A DNA stretch of 64,000 nt from Nocardioides panzhihuensis (GCF_013408335.1 NZ_JACBZR010000001.1:558001-622000), one strand, 5' to 3'; shown: positions 17,552 through 28,209, numbered from the stretch's first letter. Notes: a model not told the origin generated them from the sequence alone. Numbers and translations are program-made.

Positions 17552-18736
17552 CTAGCGCGGAATAGGCTCTTGGTTCCGACGGAGCGCCATCCGGCTGCGC
17601 AGGAAGTCGCCCGCGCTGTTCGCGGCTACGGCGCCAATGACCTCGTCACCCTCGCGCCACTCCACGGCGAACTTCCCAGCACCGAGGTCACCGGAAACCA
17701 GGTGTAGTTTCGCTGAAGATGAACGATGGCCCACCGACATCAGTCGCAGGTCGCCTTGATACGACCAGAAGTACTCTTCGTCGGATTCGGGATCCTGGTC
17801 GAGTCCGACGATTCGGCGAGCGACCCGCTGGGCCGAGTCAACGGCGGCGGTCCAGTGCGAGGCCGGTCGACAGCCGTCACGATCGTGAAGGCAAGCGATG
17901 TCACCGGTGGCGAAGACCTCGGGAACGTTCGTTCGCCCATCGTGATCGCACACCACGCCGACATGCGTCTTGATACCTGCGCGAGCGATCCAGTCGAGCT
18001 CACGATCGACTCCAACCCCGACCAAGACACACCCCGCGTTGAGCGAGGTGCCGTCACTTAGGCCCATCTCGGTGTAGGTGCCGCGGTCGACTGCGTACTC
18101 GATGGAGACGCCGCAGCGGAATCGGACCCCACGGTCGCGGTGCCATTGCTGCAAACTGCCGGCCATCTCATCGCCCAAGACGCCGCCAAGCGGGAGAGGT
18201 GTCACCTCGACGACCGTAACGTCGACTCCGCGCTTGCGGGCGGCAGCAGCGACTTCGAGTCCGATGAAGCCACCTCCGACAAGGACGAGCGGCTCTCCGG
18301 ACTTGAGCGCGCTTCGGACGCGGGCTGCGTCGTCCGCGGTGCGCAGGTGGCACACTCGAGGAAGGCCACGAAGGACGGGAAGGGATCTTGCTCGGGTGCC
18401 TGTCGCAACGACCAGCTTGTCGAAGGGCACCGGCTCCGCTTGGCCGTCGACATCGAGAAGGCGCGCCTTTGTGTCTAGGCCGACGACACGATGGCCCATG
18501 CGCAGTTCGATGTCGCTTGCGGCGGCGTCATCGACGGAGAGCAGCGTGGTGGGGGCGGGAGCCGGATCGGTGAGAAGTGCCTCCTTCGACAACGGCGGCC
18601 TGTCGTATGGGGCAATTCGCTCCTCAGACAGGACCATGATCGCACTGTTCGCGTCCAGATCCCGGACGGCCTGAGCAGTGCGTGCGGCAGTGACGCCTCC
18701 GCCAACGATGACGATGCGTTCTGGATGGATGGCCAT
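17552..18736 (-). CDS. FAD-dependent ferredoxin reductase (putidaredoxin reductase type)
   Basis: A 394-residue NAD(P)H:ferredoxin reductase of the rubredoxin/putidaredoxin reductase class. An FAD Rossmann motif (IVIVGGGVTAARTAQAVR) is followed by YDRPPLSKE and the second nucleotide motif (LVLVGGGFIGLEVAAAARKRG). The FAD-closing segment VPEVFATGDIACL and the C-terminal dimer domain (EEYFWSYQGDLRL) come next. It should pass electrons from NAD(P)H to the 3Fe-4S ferredoxin at 23990 and on to the P450. The ATG at 18736 with upstream GGCGAGG was preferred over an extension to 18760. Operator site 6 overlaps its promoter. Confidence 0.92.
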   Translation of the reverse strand: MAIHPERIVIVGGGVTAARTAQAVRDLDANSAIMVLSEERIAPYDRPPLSKEALLTDPAPAPTTLLSVDDAAASDIELRMGHRVVGLDTKARLLDVDGQAEPVPFDKLVVATGTRARSLPVLRGLPRVCHLRTADDAARVRSALKSGEPLVLVGGGFIGLEVAAAARKRGVDVTVVEVTPLPLGGVLGDEMAGSLQQWHRDRGVRFRCGVSIEYAVDRGTYTEMGLSDGTSLNAGCVLVGVGVDRELDWIARAGIKTHVGVVCDHDGRTNVPEVFATGDIACLHDRDGCRPASHWTAAVDSAQRVARRIVGLDQDPESDEEYFWSYQGDLRLMSVGHRSSSAKLHLVSGDLGAGKFAVEWREGDEVIGAVAANSAGDFLRSRMALRRNQEPIPR

Positions 18737-18754
18737 GGGAACCTCGCCTCGTAG

Positions 18755-18770
18755 AAACAATCAGTTGTTT
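18755..18770. promoter_or_regulatory. TetR-type operator, site 6
   Basis: Reads AAACAA-TCAG-TTGTTT with perfect arms. It is nested in a longer inverted repeat (18751-18778) with eight-base outer arms GTAGAAAC and GTTTCTAC. It lies about 20 bases before the reductase start at 18736. Confidence 0.8.
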
Positions 18771-18917
18771 GTTTCTACCTTCAGTGCGCGGCCTGGTCAA
18801 GTGGAAGAGCTTGGAGGTGGTGCTCATTGGGCACTTCTTCTCGCGGCTCGGGCAGGTGTGATGACACTCATGCATGGGCGGGGCATCGGCGGGGTGCTCG
18901 GAAGTACTCAGGTAACG

Positions 18918-18933
18918 AAACGAACGTTTGCTT
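18918..18933. promoter_or_regulatory. TetR-type operator, site 7
   Basis: Reads AAACGA-ACGT-TTGCTT. It is followed at once by TTGACA-like sequence (cTTGACAAgg, 18932-18941), a plausible -35 box for the FprB-type gene starting at 19001. Binding here would block the polymerase. Confidence 0.6.
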
Positions 18934-19000
18934 GACAAGGGCCCTGGTTGATTGATTCCCTGTGTCTGGCATCACACAACAACGAACTCGGAGGCACTCC

Positions 19001-20617
<1,617 letters not shown>

Positions 20618-20925
20618 TCAGGGCGTAGGCCGTATCGAGCGCACCTTCGATCGATAGTGAACCGCGCTCTACGTTGTGGTGGGACGTTCCGGCTCGGATC
20701 GGTAACGCTCTCTGACTGGGAGTGCTCGGCTCGGGTCGAGCAGCCTACAGCTGAGTTCCCCGGGGCGGGATCACCTGCTCGGTCCGCTCAGGCGACGCAA
20801 AAGACCCGCTGAACTTCCGGGCGGGGCTCTGTGTCTCCTGTCGCCATTCGCATCGTCAAAGCAGTTGGTGTCCCTGGCGCGCTGAGCCTCGCGCGGCCCA
20901 ATGCTGGTTGACATGGACGCGCAGC

Positions 20926-20941
20926 GAACAACTGTTTGTTA
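20926..20941. promoter_or_regulatory. TetR-type operator, site 8
   Basis: Reads GAACAA-CTGT-TTGTTA. It lies 108 bases before the SDR start at 21049 and 50 bases before site 9, the only promoter besides 3.9-4.06 kb with two copies. Confidence 0.65.
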
Positions 20942-20990
20942 TTCACTTGGTCGAGATCGTTGACGAGGCCGAAGACGGTCAAGTACGGTC

Positions 20991-21006
20991 AAACAAGTGA
21001 TTGTTT
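20991..21006. promoter_or_regulatory. TetR-type operator, site 9
   Basis: Reads AAACAA-GTGA-TTGTTT with perfect six-base arms. It ends 42 bases before the SDR start at 21049. Confidence 0.78.
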
Positions 21007-21048
21007 TCTAGTCATGGATCGGATACCCGCCTCCAGAGAGGGAGAGTC

Positions 21049-21795
21049 ATGGGCCAGTTGGACGGCAAAGTCGCCATCATCACAGGCGCCGCGCAGGGGA
21101 TGGGTGAGGCTCACGTGCGTCGCTTCGTCGCTGAGGGCGCACGGGTGGTCATGGCCGACATCAACGAGGATGAAGGTCGGCGCATCGCGAAGGAGCTTGG
21201 CGAGCGGGTTGTCTTCGTGAAGGCCGATGTCACGTCCGTTGAGGACTGGCGGACGCTCGTTCAGACTGCGTCGAGCGAGTTCGGTAACGTAACCGTGCTG
21301 GTCAATAATGCGGGGATTCTCGGCCCCATCGCCGAAACGGTGGAGATCAGCGAGGAGGATTTCCATACAGTCTGCCTGGTCAACCAGTACTCGCAGTTCT
21401 ACGGAATGAAGGCCGTCATTCCGTTCATGCAGAAGGCTGGGGGTGGCTCGATCGTCAACGTGTCCTCCGTTGCTGGACTCGTGTCGATCGTCGGCGCGCC
21501 CAACCTCGCCTACGTCGGAAGCAAGTTCGCTTCGCGTGGCATGACCAAGCATGTGGCGGCGCAGTACGGCAAGGACAACATCCGCGCCAATTCCGTCCAT
21601 CCTGGCTACATCAAGACGCCGATGATGGCTGCTGCCACGGATGAGGAAGGTGGCGGCATCGTCTCGCAGATTCCGCTCGGAAGGATGGCTGATCCTGACG
21701 AGGTCGCGCAGCTTGTGGTGTGGCTAGCTTCGGAGGCTTCCTCCTATGTGTCGGGAACCGAGCAGGTCATCGACGCGGGTCTGACTGCCCAGTAG
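21049..21795 (+). CDS. Short-chain dehydrogenase 1
   Basis: A 248-residue classical SDR. It has the NAD(P) motif TGAAQGMGEAHVRRF, Asp in VVMADINEDEG (which favours NAD), NNAG, and the catalytic Ser and YVGSK (SSVAGLVSIVGAPNLAYVGSK). It oxidises a secondary alcohol to a ketone or the reverse. It is a candidate for turning the P450-made hydroxy terpenoid into the 1,3-diketone that the hydrolase at 3126 needs. It has a strong ribosome site (GAGAGGGAGAG) and two operators in its promoter, so it forms its own transcription unit. Confidence 0.92.
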   Translation: MGQLDGKVAIITGAAQGMGEAHVRRFVAEGARVVMADINEDEGRRIAKELGERVVFVKADVTSVEDWRTLVQTASSEFGNVTVLVNNAGILGPIAETVEISEEDFHTVCLVNQYSQFYGMKAVIPFMQKAGGGSIVNVSSVAGLVSIVGAPNLAYVGSKFASRGMTKHVAAQYGKDNIRANSVHPGYIKTPMMAAATDEEGGGIVSQIPLGRMADPDEVAQLVVWLASEASSYVSGTEQVIDAGLTAQ

Positions 21796-21865
21796 TACTC
21801 ACTAGGTCATCCGAGGATGGCTGAGCCCGCAGCCTGATGGGCCTGGCATTCATCGGCATCCGAAA

Positions 21866-21881
21866 AAACAAGTGATCGTTC
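21866..21881. promoter_or_regulatory. TetR-type operator, site 10
   Basis: Reads AAACAA-GTGA-TCGTTC. It is 46 bases before the SDR gene at 21928, which heads the SDR-P450-ferredoxin unit. Confidence 0.7.
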
Positions 21882-21927
21882 GTCACGTGCGACCGGCCCG
21901 TGACACAACCAGATGGGAGACACGTTC

Positions 21928-22665
21928 ATGGGACGACTTAAGGACAAGGTGGCGATCGTCACCGGAGCGGGTTCGGGCATCGGAGCTGCAACTGCACGAC
22001 GATTCCACGAGGAGGGCGCGAAGGTCGTCCTGGCTGACATATCAGGAGCGCAGGACGTGATCGCCAAGGAACTTGGTGACGGTGCGCTCTCGATCGAGGT
22101 GGACGTCACCAAGGGCGACAGCGTCAAGTCGATGATCGCCGGCGCGGTGGAAACGTATGGCCGCCTCGACGTTCTCTACAACAATGCCGGAATTGACGGG
22201 GAGCTGCACCCGGTAGGCGAGATGTCCGAGGAGGCGTGGGACCAGGTGCAGGCGATCAATCTGCGCGGCGTCTTCCTCGGAATTCGCTACGCCATCCCAG
22301 AGATGCTCAAGACCGGTGGCGGCTCGATCATCAACACGGCCTCCATGGCGGCAACGGTCGCCTTCCCGAACATGTCGAGCTACTGCGCGGCCAAGGGCGG
22401 CGTCATCATGCTGACGAAGACTGCCGCCGCGGAGTACGCGGCCCAGGGCATCAGGGTCAACGCGATCAGCCCGGGCACCATCCAGACCGCCATCACTTCG
22501 CACCTTCCGGCCGACATGATCAACGCCATCATCGAGCGCAACCCGGTCGGCCGAATCGCGGACCCGAGTGAGGTTGCGAGCCTGGCCACCTTCCTGGCCA
22601 GCGACGAGTCCGCGTTCATCACGGGGGCTGACCACCTCATTGACGGCGGCTACACGCTCCTCTAG
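21928..22665 (+). CDS. Short-chain dehydrogenase 2
   Basis: A 245-residue classical SDR. It has the cofactor motif TGAGSGIGAATARRF, Asp in VVLADISG (NAD preference), NNAGIDGE and the catalytic Ser/YCAAKGG (SMAATVAFPNMSSYCAAKGG). It sits directly before the P450 (44-base gap) and ferredoxin. The simplest reading is that it oxidises the alcohol formed by that P450. The ATG at 21928 follows a GGGAGA ribosome site. It shares only the general SDR fold with dehydrogenase 1, so the three SDRs of the cluster are not recent duplicates. Confidence 0.92.
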   Translation: MGRLKDKVAIVTGAGSGIGAATARRFHEEGAKVVLADISGAQDVIAKELGDGALSIEVDVTKGDSVKSMIAGAVETYGRLDVLYNNAGIDGELHPVGEMSEEAWDQVQAINLRGVFLGIRYAIPEMLKTGGGSIINTASMAATVAFPNMSSYCAAKGGVIMLTKTAAAEYAAQGIRVNAISPGTIQTAITSHLPADMINAIIERNPVGRIADPSEVASLATFLASDESAFITGADHLIDGGYTLL

Positions 22666-22709
22666 ATCACCAACCGCCATCCCATCACATCCGAGAGGAA
22701 GAATCCGCC

Positions 22710-23954
22710 ATGGAATCCACATCCGACAAGGCGACGTACACGGCGCCCACCCAGGCCGACATCGATGAGGCGATCAAGAAGTACGGTCGCGACATCTACA
22801 ACGACTTCGACCTGGACGACCCCGCCTTCAACGAGAAGCACTTCGAGATCATCGACGACCTCGTAGAGAAGTGTCCGGTCGCGCACAGCAAGGTGGGCGA
22901 TGGCTACTACATCGTCGCGCAGAACTCGCTGGTGAAGGAGGTGGGGCAGAACTGGCGAACCTTCTCGGCTGCCAGTGGGTACATGCCGAACCGCCCCGAG
23001 GGCGTTCCGTTCCTCTACCCCGAGGAGTCCGACCCGCCCCTGCACACGGCGTGGCGGCAGTCGCTGAACCCGTTCATGGGGCCGGGCGTCGTGAACGACT
23101 ACGAGGATCAGATCCGCGCCGATGCGAACACTCTCATCGACCGCTTCATCGACAACGGCAAGTGCGAGTTCGTCAGCGAGTTCGCCGCGGTTCTCCCGGG
23201 CTGGGCATTCTTCAAAAACGTCCTCGGTGTGCCCGTCGAGGACCTCGACAAGCTGGTCGACGGCGTCGAGCAGGGCACGTTCTCGCCTGACCTCGAGGAG
23301 CGCGGCGCGAAGTTCGGTTTCGTTTTCGAGTACCTCGGCGAGTACCTCAAGAAGCGGTCGGAAGAGCCCCCGCGGGGCGACATGGTCGACATGATCGCGG
23401 CCGGCGTGGAGTACGAAGACGGCACGATGTCGCCCTGGGAGGACCGCGTTTCCGTGCTGGTCGACATGACCTTCGGAGGCATCGCGACTACGACGTACGT
23501 GATGGCCTCCGCGATCAACTGGCTGGCCGAGAACCCCAAGGCTCGCCAGTTGCTGATCGATGACCCGGAGACCTACGTGCCCCGGGCGATCGAGGAGTTC
23601 GCGCGGGTCTTCGCTCCGGTGGTCGCGCTGGGCCGGACGTGCACCAAGGATGTCGAGATCGGCGGACGCATGCTGTCCGAAGGCGACTTCATCCTGATGA
23701 TGTACGCCGGAGCCTCGCGTGACCCCGCTGTTGTCGAGGACCCGAAGACGATCGACATCAGCAGGGAGAGCGTGCTGCACTCCGCCTTCGGGGTTGGCAT
23801 CCACCGGTGCATCGGGTCGAACCTCGCGAGACTCGAGCTTCGAGCGACCTTCGAGGAGTGGCTCAAGCGAGTGCCGGAGTGGCGAGTGGTCGAGGAGCCG
23901 GTGTACATGACTGGCCAGCTTCGCTCCATCCGGTCGCTCAACCTCGCCTGGTAG
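22710..23954 (+). CDS. Cytochrome P450, probable bicyclic terpenoid hydroxylase
   Basis: A 414-residue soluble bacterial P450. It has the heme-binding loop FGVGIHRCIGSNLARLE with ligand Cys367, the K-helix ExxR in EEFAR, and an I-helix reading FGGIATTTYVM that keeps an acidic-free AxxT oxygen-activation motif. The DPPLHTAWRQSLNPFM segment is typical of the soluble class. It should hydroxylate an unactivated ring carbon using electrons from the ferredoxin gene that follows 35 bases later. The context with a 6-oxocamphor hydrolase homologue suggests 6-hydroxylation of a camphor-like ketone. The family number cannot be assigned by eye and the substrate is inferred. GAGAGGAAG precedes the ATG. 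Confidence 0.92.
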   Translation: MESTSDKATYTAPTQADIDEAIKKYGRDIYNDFDLDDPAFNEKHFEIIDDLVEKCPVAHSKVGDGYYIVAQNSLVKEVGQNWRTFSAASGYMPNRPEGVPFLYPEESDPPLHTAWRQSLNPFMGPGVVNDYEDQIRADANTLIDRFIDNGKCEFVSEFAAVLPGWAFFKNVLGVPVEDLDKLVDGVEQGTFSPDLEERGAKFGFVFEYLGEYLKKRSEEPPRGDMVDMIAAGVEYEDGTMSPWEDRVSVLVDMTFGGIATTTYVMASAINWLAENPKARQLLIDDPETYVPRAIEEFARVFAPVVALGRTCTKDVEIGGRMLSEGDFILMMYAGASRDPAVVEDPKTIDISRESVLHSAFGVGIHRCIGSNLARLELRATFEEWLKRVPEWRVVEEPVYMTGQLRSIRSLNLAW

Positions 23955-23989
23955 TCATCAGGCGATCTTCATACTGGAAGGAGAGCGGC

Positions 23990-24205
23990 GTGAAAGCCCA
24001 CATCAAACTCGGCTTCGATGGCGGCCAACAGGGTTGTACGGGGCACGGCCGATGCGTCGTGATGGCCGGTGAGCCCTTTGAGGTGGATGACAACGGCTAC
24101 AACCTGCACCGCGGCGGCAGCATCGAGGTGCCGCCGGGCCTGGAAGAGGCGGCTCGGTACGGCGCGAAGGTGTGCCCTGAGAGAGCCATCCTCATCGAGG
24201 AGTAG
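23990..24205 (+). CDS. 3Fe-4S ferredoxin
   Basis: A 71-residue ferredoxin of the actinobacterial P450-partner type. Its three cluster ligands are Cys16, Cys22 (CTGHGRC, spacing CX5C) and Cys62 (KVCPERAI). The fourth Cys of a 4Fe-4S site is missing, as expected for a 3Fe-4S cluster. It starts at GTG behind GGAAGGAGAG. It ends the SDR-P450-ferredoxin unit and is followed by a strong hairpin. The reductase genes are 5-6 kb away but under the same operator. Confidence 0.92.
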   Translation: MKAHIKLGFDGGQQGCTGHGRCVVMAGEPFEVDDNGYNLHRGGSIEVPPGLEEAARYGAKVCPERAILIEE

Positions 24206-24225
24206 TCGACTCAACCGAATTCTGT

Positions 24226-24253
24226 GCGCCAACCGGCTTTGTCCGGTTGGCGC
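24226..24253 (+). terminator. Hairpin after the P450-ferredoxin unit
   Basis: Perfect 11-base arms GCGCCAACCGG (24226-24236) and CCGGTTGGCGC (24243-24253) with a 6-base loop, beginning 21 bases after the ferredoxin stop. No T-run follows, which is usual in GC-rich actinobacteria. Confidence 0.7.
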
Positions 24254-24700
24254 GCAGTCGTCAGAAAGTGGGGACGGGCGGTTGCTGTGCCTCGCCCAAC
24301 CGCGATGTCCCTCGCAGACTGAAGAGATCTCGAGCGCGCGGAGCACTTGCGTACCGTCCGGTCCGGCGGCAGCGCTGTCGCCTCGAACGGTGGTCGTCCA
24401 TTGCAGCAGTTGCCCGTGTGAACCTGAAGGAATGGTCTGGTGGTCCAGCCGGGCCTGTCGGGAACCCAGTCCGACTGCGGGGCAGTGGGGCGTAGCTGAA
24501 GGGTCCAAGGATGCGCCTGATTGGACGGTTGACGAGCAGGCGGGGGCATGCGAAAGTAGAAACAAACAATCGTTTGTAAGGTAGTTGGAACTGCTGCCAG
24601 CCGAATTCGTCCGCGATGTATCCGGACTGCCTGCGCCACAGGGCGAGATCGACGCAGGACGGGCCTCAGTTCGCGACGGGCCGATGAGAGGAACACTGAG
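24254..24700. other. Intergenic stretch before the monooxygenase
   Basis: About 450 bases with no supported gene. Operator site 11 (24560) and the promoter of the monooxygenase operon lie in its right part. Short open frames here look like chance. Confidence 0.5.
24560..24575. promoter_or_regulatory. TetR-type operator, site 11
   Basis: Reads AAACAA-ACAA-TCGTTT, preceded by GTAG as at site 6. An alternative palindrome two bases later (ACAAAC-AATC-GTTTGT) is perfect. It lies 125 bases before the monooxygenase start at 24701. Confidence 0.7.
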
Positions 24701-26338
24701 ATGACGAAAGAACCCGATTTTGACGCTGTGGTGATCGGCGCCGGTATCAGTGGCCTTTACCAGGCCTATCGCCTGCGGGAGATGGGCTACCGAGTGCTAG
24801 GGGTCGAAGGGTCAGACGACATCGGTGGGGTCTGGCACCACAACCGCTACCCGGGGTGCCGCATCGACTCCGAGAGCGAGGTGTACGGCTACTTCTGGAA
24901 TGACCAGCTCATGCAGGAGTGGAACTGGTCAGAGCGCTTCGCAGCCCAGCCCGAGGTTCTGCGGTACATCCACCGCGCGGCCGAGATCATGGACATCCGC
25001 AAGGACTACATCTTCGACGCCAAGGTCAACAAGGCCGTCTTCGACGAGAAGAACAACTTCTACACGATCGGGTTCCAGCAGCCGTACCGGGCGCCTCTCA
25101 CCGCGCGCTTCGTCTTCTCGGCACTCGGCCCCCTGTCGACGCCGCAGATGCCCAATCTTCCTGGCATCAACACCTTCAAGGGCGAGAGCTACCACACGGC
25201 GAACTGGCCTCGCGACCCCAACGGGTTCGGCCCTGCAAAGCTGGACTTCTCGGGTAAGCGCGTCGGCGTCATCGGGGTGGGGTCGACCGGCGTGCAGACT
25301 ATCCAGGAGATGGCGAAGGTCGCTGGACACCTGACAGTGTTCTTGCGCGACCCGAACTGGTGCACGCCTCTGGGCAACGGTCGCATGACGCAAGAGCGCA
25401 TGGACTACATCAAGTCCAACTACCAAGAGTTCACCGCGAAGTGCGACGCGTCGCTCGCCGGCTTCCCGCACGAGTTCATTCAGAAGAATCTCTTCGACGT
25501 GCCGAAGGAGGAGCGCGACGCCACGCTCGAAGAACTCTACGAGGGGCCGGGATTCTCCCTGTGGCTAGGGGCATACCAGGACGTGCTGTCGGACCCCGAC
25601 GCGAACAAGTACGTGTCGGAATTCGTCGCGCAGAAGATCCGTGAGCGGGTCAAGGATCCCCAGACCGCCGAGTCGCTGATCCCCAAGGACCACGGCTTCG
25701 GGATGAAGCGGGTCCCGCTCGAGACCGGCTACTACGAGGTCTACAACCAGGAGAACGTCTCGCTCGTCGATCTTCACGCGACGTCGATCACCTGCATCAC
25801 GCCCGAGGGCATCGAGACCTCCGACGGCCTGCACGAGCTCGATGTCATCATCTACGCCACTGGCTTCGACGCGGTCAAGGGATCATGGAACCGCATCGAC
25901 ATCCGCGGCGTCGACGGTGTCGCGCTGAAGGAAGAGTGGGACAAGGGCCTCACGACCTACATGGGCATGCAGACTCCCGGTTTCCCCAACTTCTTCATGC
26001 TGGTCGGGCCGCAGAGCGGCGCCACCTTCTGCAACATCCCGCGCTGTTCGGCCATGGCCATCGACTGGCTGAGCGACATGATGATCCAGGCCAAGGAAGC
26101 TGGAGTCCAGCGCATCGAGCCCGAGCTCGCCGCGGCCGAGAGTTTTACGCTCTACGCCACCAAGCTGCAGGGGAAGCTGCTGTTGGGCCAGACCAACTCG
26201 TGGTTCACGGGGGTCAACCAGAACATCCCGGGTCGCGACAAGCGCGAGGTGCTGCTGTTCGTCGGTGGCAACCCCAGGTTCCAGGCGTACTGCAATGACG
26301 TACGCGAGAACAACTACAAGGGCTACGTCATGTCGTGA
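24701..26338 (+). CDS. Baeyer-Villiger monooxygenase (class B flavoprotein)
   Basis: A 545-residue type I Baeyer-Villiger monooxygenase that inserts oxygen next to a ketone, forming an ester or lactone with FAD and NADPH. The diagnostic FxGxxxHxxxW motif is intact at residues 159-169 (FKGESYHTANW). It is flanked by Rossmann motifs GAGISG (13-18) and GVGSTG (192-197), and GGVWHHNRYPGCRID carries the conserved Arg. Length and the NIPGRDKREVLLFVGG tail fit the cyclohexanone/OTEMO-like branch. In camphor breakdown such an enzyme oxidises the cyclopentanone product of ring opening. It heads a three-gene unit with an SDR and an SMP-30 lactonase. Confidence 0.93.
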   Translation: MTKEPDFDAVVIGAGISGLYQAYRLREMGYRVLGVEGSDDIGGVWHHNRYPGCRIDSESEVYGYFWNDQLMQEWNWSERFAAQPEVLRYIHRAAEIMDIRKDYIFDAKVNKAVFDEKNNFYTIGFQQPYRAPLTARFVFSALGPLSTPQMPNLPGINTFKGESYHTANWPRDPNGFGPAKLDFSGKRVGVIGVGSTGVQTIQEMAKVAGHLTVFLRDPNWCTPLGNGRMTQERMDYIKSNYQEFTAKCDASLAGFPHEFIQKNLFDVPKEERDATLEELYEGPGFSLWLGAYQDVLSDPDANKYVSEFVAQKIRERVKDPQTAESLIPKDHGFGMKRVPLETGYYEVYNQENVSLVDLHATSITCITPEGIETSDGLHELDVIIYATGFDAVKGSWNRIDIRGVDGVALKEEWDKGLTTYMGMQTPGFPNFFMLVGPQSGATFCNIPRCSAMAIDWLSDMMIQAKEAGVQRIEPELAAAESFTLYATKLQGKLLLGQTNSWFTGVNQNIPGRDKREVLLFVGGNPRFQAYCNDVRENNYKGYVMS

Positions 26339-26422
26339 TGCTGAGCGGCCGCGGATCGCCCAACGAGGCGAGGCCAGCGCGCGCGAAGCGACCACGATGA
26401 AATCTAGCGAAGGAGCAAGGCA

Positions 26423-27166
26423 ATGACTCGTCTGCCCGGCAAGACGGCAGTGGTGACCGGAGGCGGAAGTGGCTTGGGGTCGGCCATTGCCACCGCCCTG
26501 GCAGCAGAAGGGGCGCATGTCCTAGTGGTCGACCGCCACGCCGAACCCGCCGAAGACGTCGTCGGGAAGATCACGGCAGCCGGTGGCTCGGCCGCCGCCG
26601 AGACGTTGGACATCGGCGACCGCGAGGCCGTGATGGCCTTCGGTGCGCACTTGGTGGAGCAGTACGGCGCGATCGATGTGCTGGTGAACAACGCCGGCAT
26701 CTCGCCGCGGAGCCGGCCCGAAGACCCCGACCAGGCGGAGAGGTGGGATGAGATCGTCAACATCAATCTCACCGGGCATTGGGACGTCACGGTGTCGATG
26801 CTGCCAGCGCTGAAGCACCCGGGTGCGAGCGTCATCTTCCTCTCGTCGATCGCGGGGTTCACCGCACCGAGGTCCAGCGCCGCCTACGGTGCCACCAAGG
26901 CGGGCGTACGGTCGCTCGTCCAGTACTTTGCTCGGACTCTCGGCCCGACCGGTGGTCGCGTCAACGGTCTGGCGCCGGGCCGCATGAAGAGCGGCCTGAT
27001 GACAGTCACAGGCGATGGCAACGCCAAGTTCCTCCAGCGGGTGCCGCTGGGGCGGGTAGGCGAGACCGATGAAATCGCCGGTCCGGCCGTTTTCCTCGCG
27101 TCCGACATGTCGTCCTACGTCACGGGAGTCACGATCCCCGTCGATGGCGGTTACCTAGCACTTTGA
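26423..27166 (+). CDS. Short-chain dehydrogenase 3
   Basis: A 247-residue classical SDR with TGGGSGLGSAIATAL, Asp in VLVVDRHAEP, NNAGISPRS and the Ser/YGATKAG active site (SSIAGFTAPRSSAAYGATKAG). The usual residue pattern after NAG is slightly unusual (ISPRSRPED). Placed between the Baeyer-Villiger enzyme and the lactonase, it could oxidise the hydroxy acid released by the lactonase. It could also supply the monooxygenase's ketone. AAGGAGCAAGG serves as ribosome site. Confidence 0.9.
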   Translation: MTRLPGKTAVVTGGGSGLGSAIATALAAEGAHVLVVDRHAEPAEDVVGKITAAGGSAAAETLDIGDREAVMAFGAHLVEQYGAIDVLVNNAGISPRSRPEDPDQAERWDEIVNINLTGHWDVTVSMLPALKHPGASVIFLSSIAGFTAPRSSAAYGATKAGVRSLVQYFARTLGPTGGRVNGLAPGRMKSGLMTVTGDGNAKFLQRVPLGRVGETDEIAGPAVFLASDMSSYVTGVTIPVDGGYLAL

Positions 27167-27202
27167 TCGAGCGCAACGCTCGGCGGAATCAGGAGGAGAC
27201 AC

Positions 27203-28174
27203 ATGGGGCTGACCCCGATCAAGCCGTTCGAGGCGGCGGATCTGACGCAGGTCGGCACCGGCCTGAATCGCCCGGAGTGCGTTCTGGCTGCACCGGACGG
27301 ATCGCTCTACACCGGTGACTGGACTCTCGGCATCGCGCGGATCTCGCCCGACGGGACGACCGGCCCTGCCGTCGAGTCGGATCTGATTGCGCAGGGCTTC
27401 CGGCCGAATGGGATCGCCCTGACCGCGGACGGTGACTTTCTCTTCGCCAACATGGGCAGAGCGGGTGGCGTCTGGCGGGTCGACCGCCAGGGAGCCGTCC
27501 ACCCCTTCGCAATAGAGATCGCGGGCCGCCCAATTCCGCGCACCAACTTCGTGCTGGTGGACGGCGACAAGGTGTGGATCACCATCAGCTCGCTGGCACG
27601 CCACCATGAGCACTTCACGGCAGAGGAGGACTCCGGGCAGATCCTCCTGGTGAGAGACGGTAATGTCACCCTTGCGGCTGACGGGTTGAACTGGACGAAC
27701 GAGATGCGGATCTCGCCCGACGGTTCGTTCTTGTTCGTCAACGAGACATTCGCCTGCCGCACCACGCGATTCGATCTGGGACGAGACGGCTCGCTGAGCA
27801 ACCGCGTCCATCTCAACTACCCAAGAGGCACCTTTCCCGACGGCATGGCGTTCGATGCTGAGGGTGCGCTCTGGGTCATCTGCGTCCTCTCTAACCGCCT
27901 CCTCCGTGTCGCACCTGACCTGACATGGACGACTCTGTTCGAGGACGTCGATCGCGCGGAGCTCGACCGTCTCGCGTCGGCCCACGTCGAGGGGCGTCTG
28001 ACGTGGGATGACATCTCGCGCAGTCGCGGGTCTCGGGTGTCCAACCTCGCCAGCGTCGCCTTCGGAGGTCCGGATCTCAAGACGCTCTACCTGGGCGGTC
28101 TTGGCGTCGAACAGGTGCAGGTGCTGCGGTCCCCGGTCGCGGGAGTGCCATTGGCACATTGGGGTGAAGCATGA
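27203..28174 (+). CDS. SMP-30/gluconolactonase-family lactonase
   Basis: A 323-residue six-bladed beta-propeller of the SMP-30/regucalcin family, metal-dependent lactone hydrolases. The likely metal ligands are Glu25 (NRPECVLAAPDG), the Asn of GLNWTNEMRISPDG and the Asp of FPDGMAFDAEG, each at the start of a blade. It follows the Baeyer-Villiger gene in the same unit, so opening of the lactone made by that enzyme is the natural role. A strong ribosome site (AGGAGGAGAC) precedes the ATG. It is the last gene of the catabolic region; the next gene reads from the other strand and belongs to the mobile element. Confidence 0.88.
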   Translation: MGLTPIKPFEAADLTQVGTGLNRPECVLAAPDGSLYTGDWTLGIARISPDGTTGPAVESDLIAQGFRPNGIALTADGDFLFANMGRAGGVWRVDRQGAVHPFAIEIAGRPIPRTNFVLVDGDKVWITISSLARHHEHFTAEEDSGQILLVRDGNVTLAADGLNWTNEMRISPDGSFLFVNETFACRTTRFDLGRDGSLSNRVHLNYPRGTFPDGMAFDAEGALWVICVLSNRLLRVAPDLTWTTLFEDVDRAELDRLASAHVEGRLTWDDISRSRGSRVSNLASVAFGGPDLKTLYLGGLGVEQVQVLRSPVAGVPLAHWGEA

Positions 28175-28209
28175 TCGTGTCATTTGGAGATGCTCCGCGC
28201 GAGGATCGG

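Larger units (their letters stand above)
20618..21048. other. Regulatory intergenic stretch
   Basis: About 430 bases with no credible gene. The right third holds two operator copies (20926-20941 and 20991-21006) in front of the SDR gene at 21049. The left part shows nothing recognisable. Confidence 0.6.

Noticed and set aside
22710..23954. Naming the P450 as P450cam (camC) or P450cin
   Set aside because: Only general P450 motifs are shared as far as I can see; the N-terminal and substrate-recognition regions do not match either sequence as I remember them.
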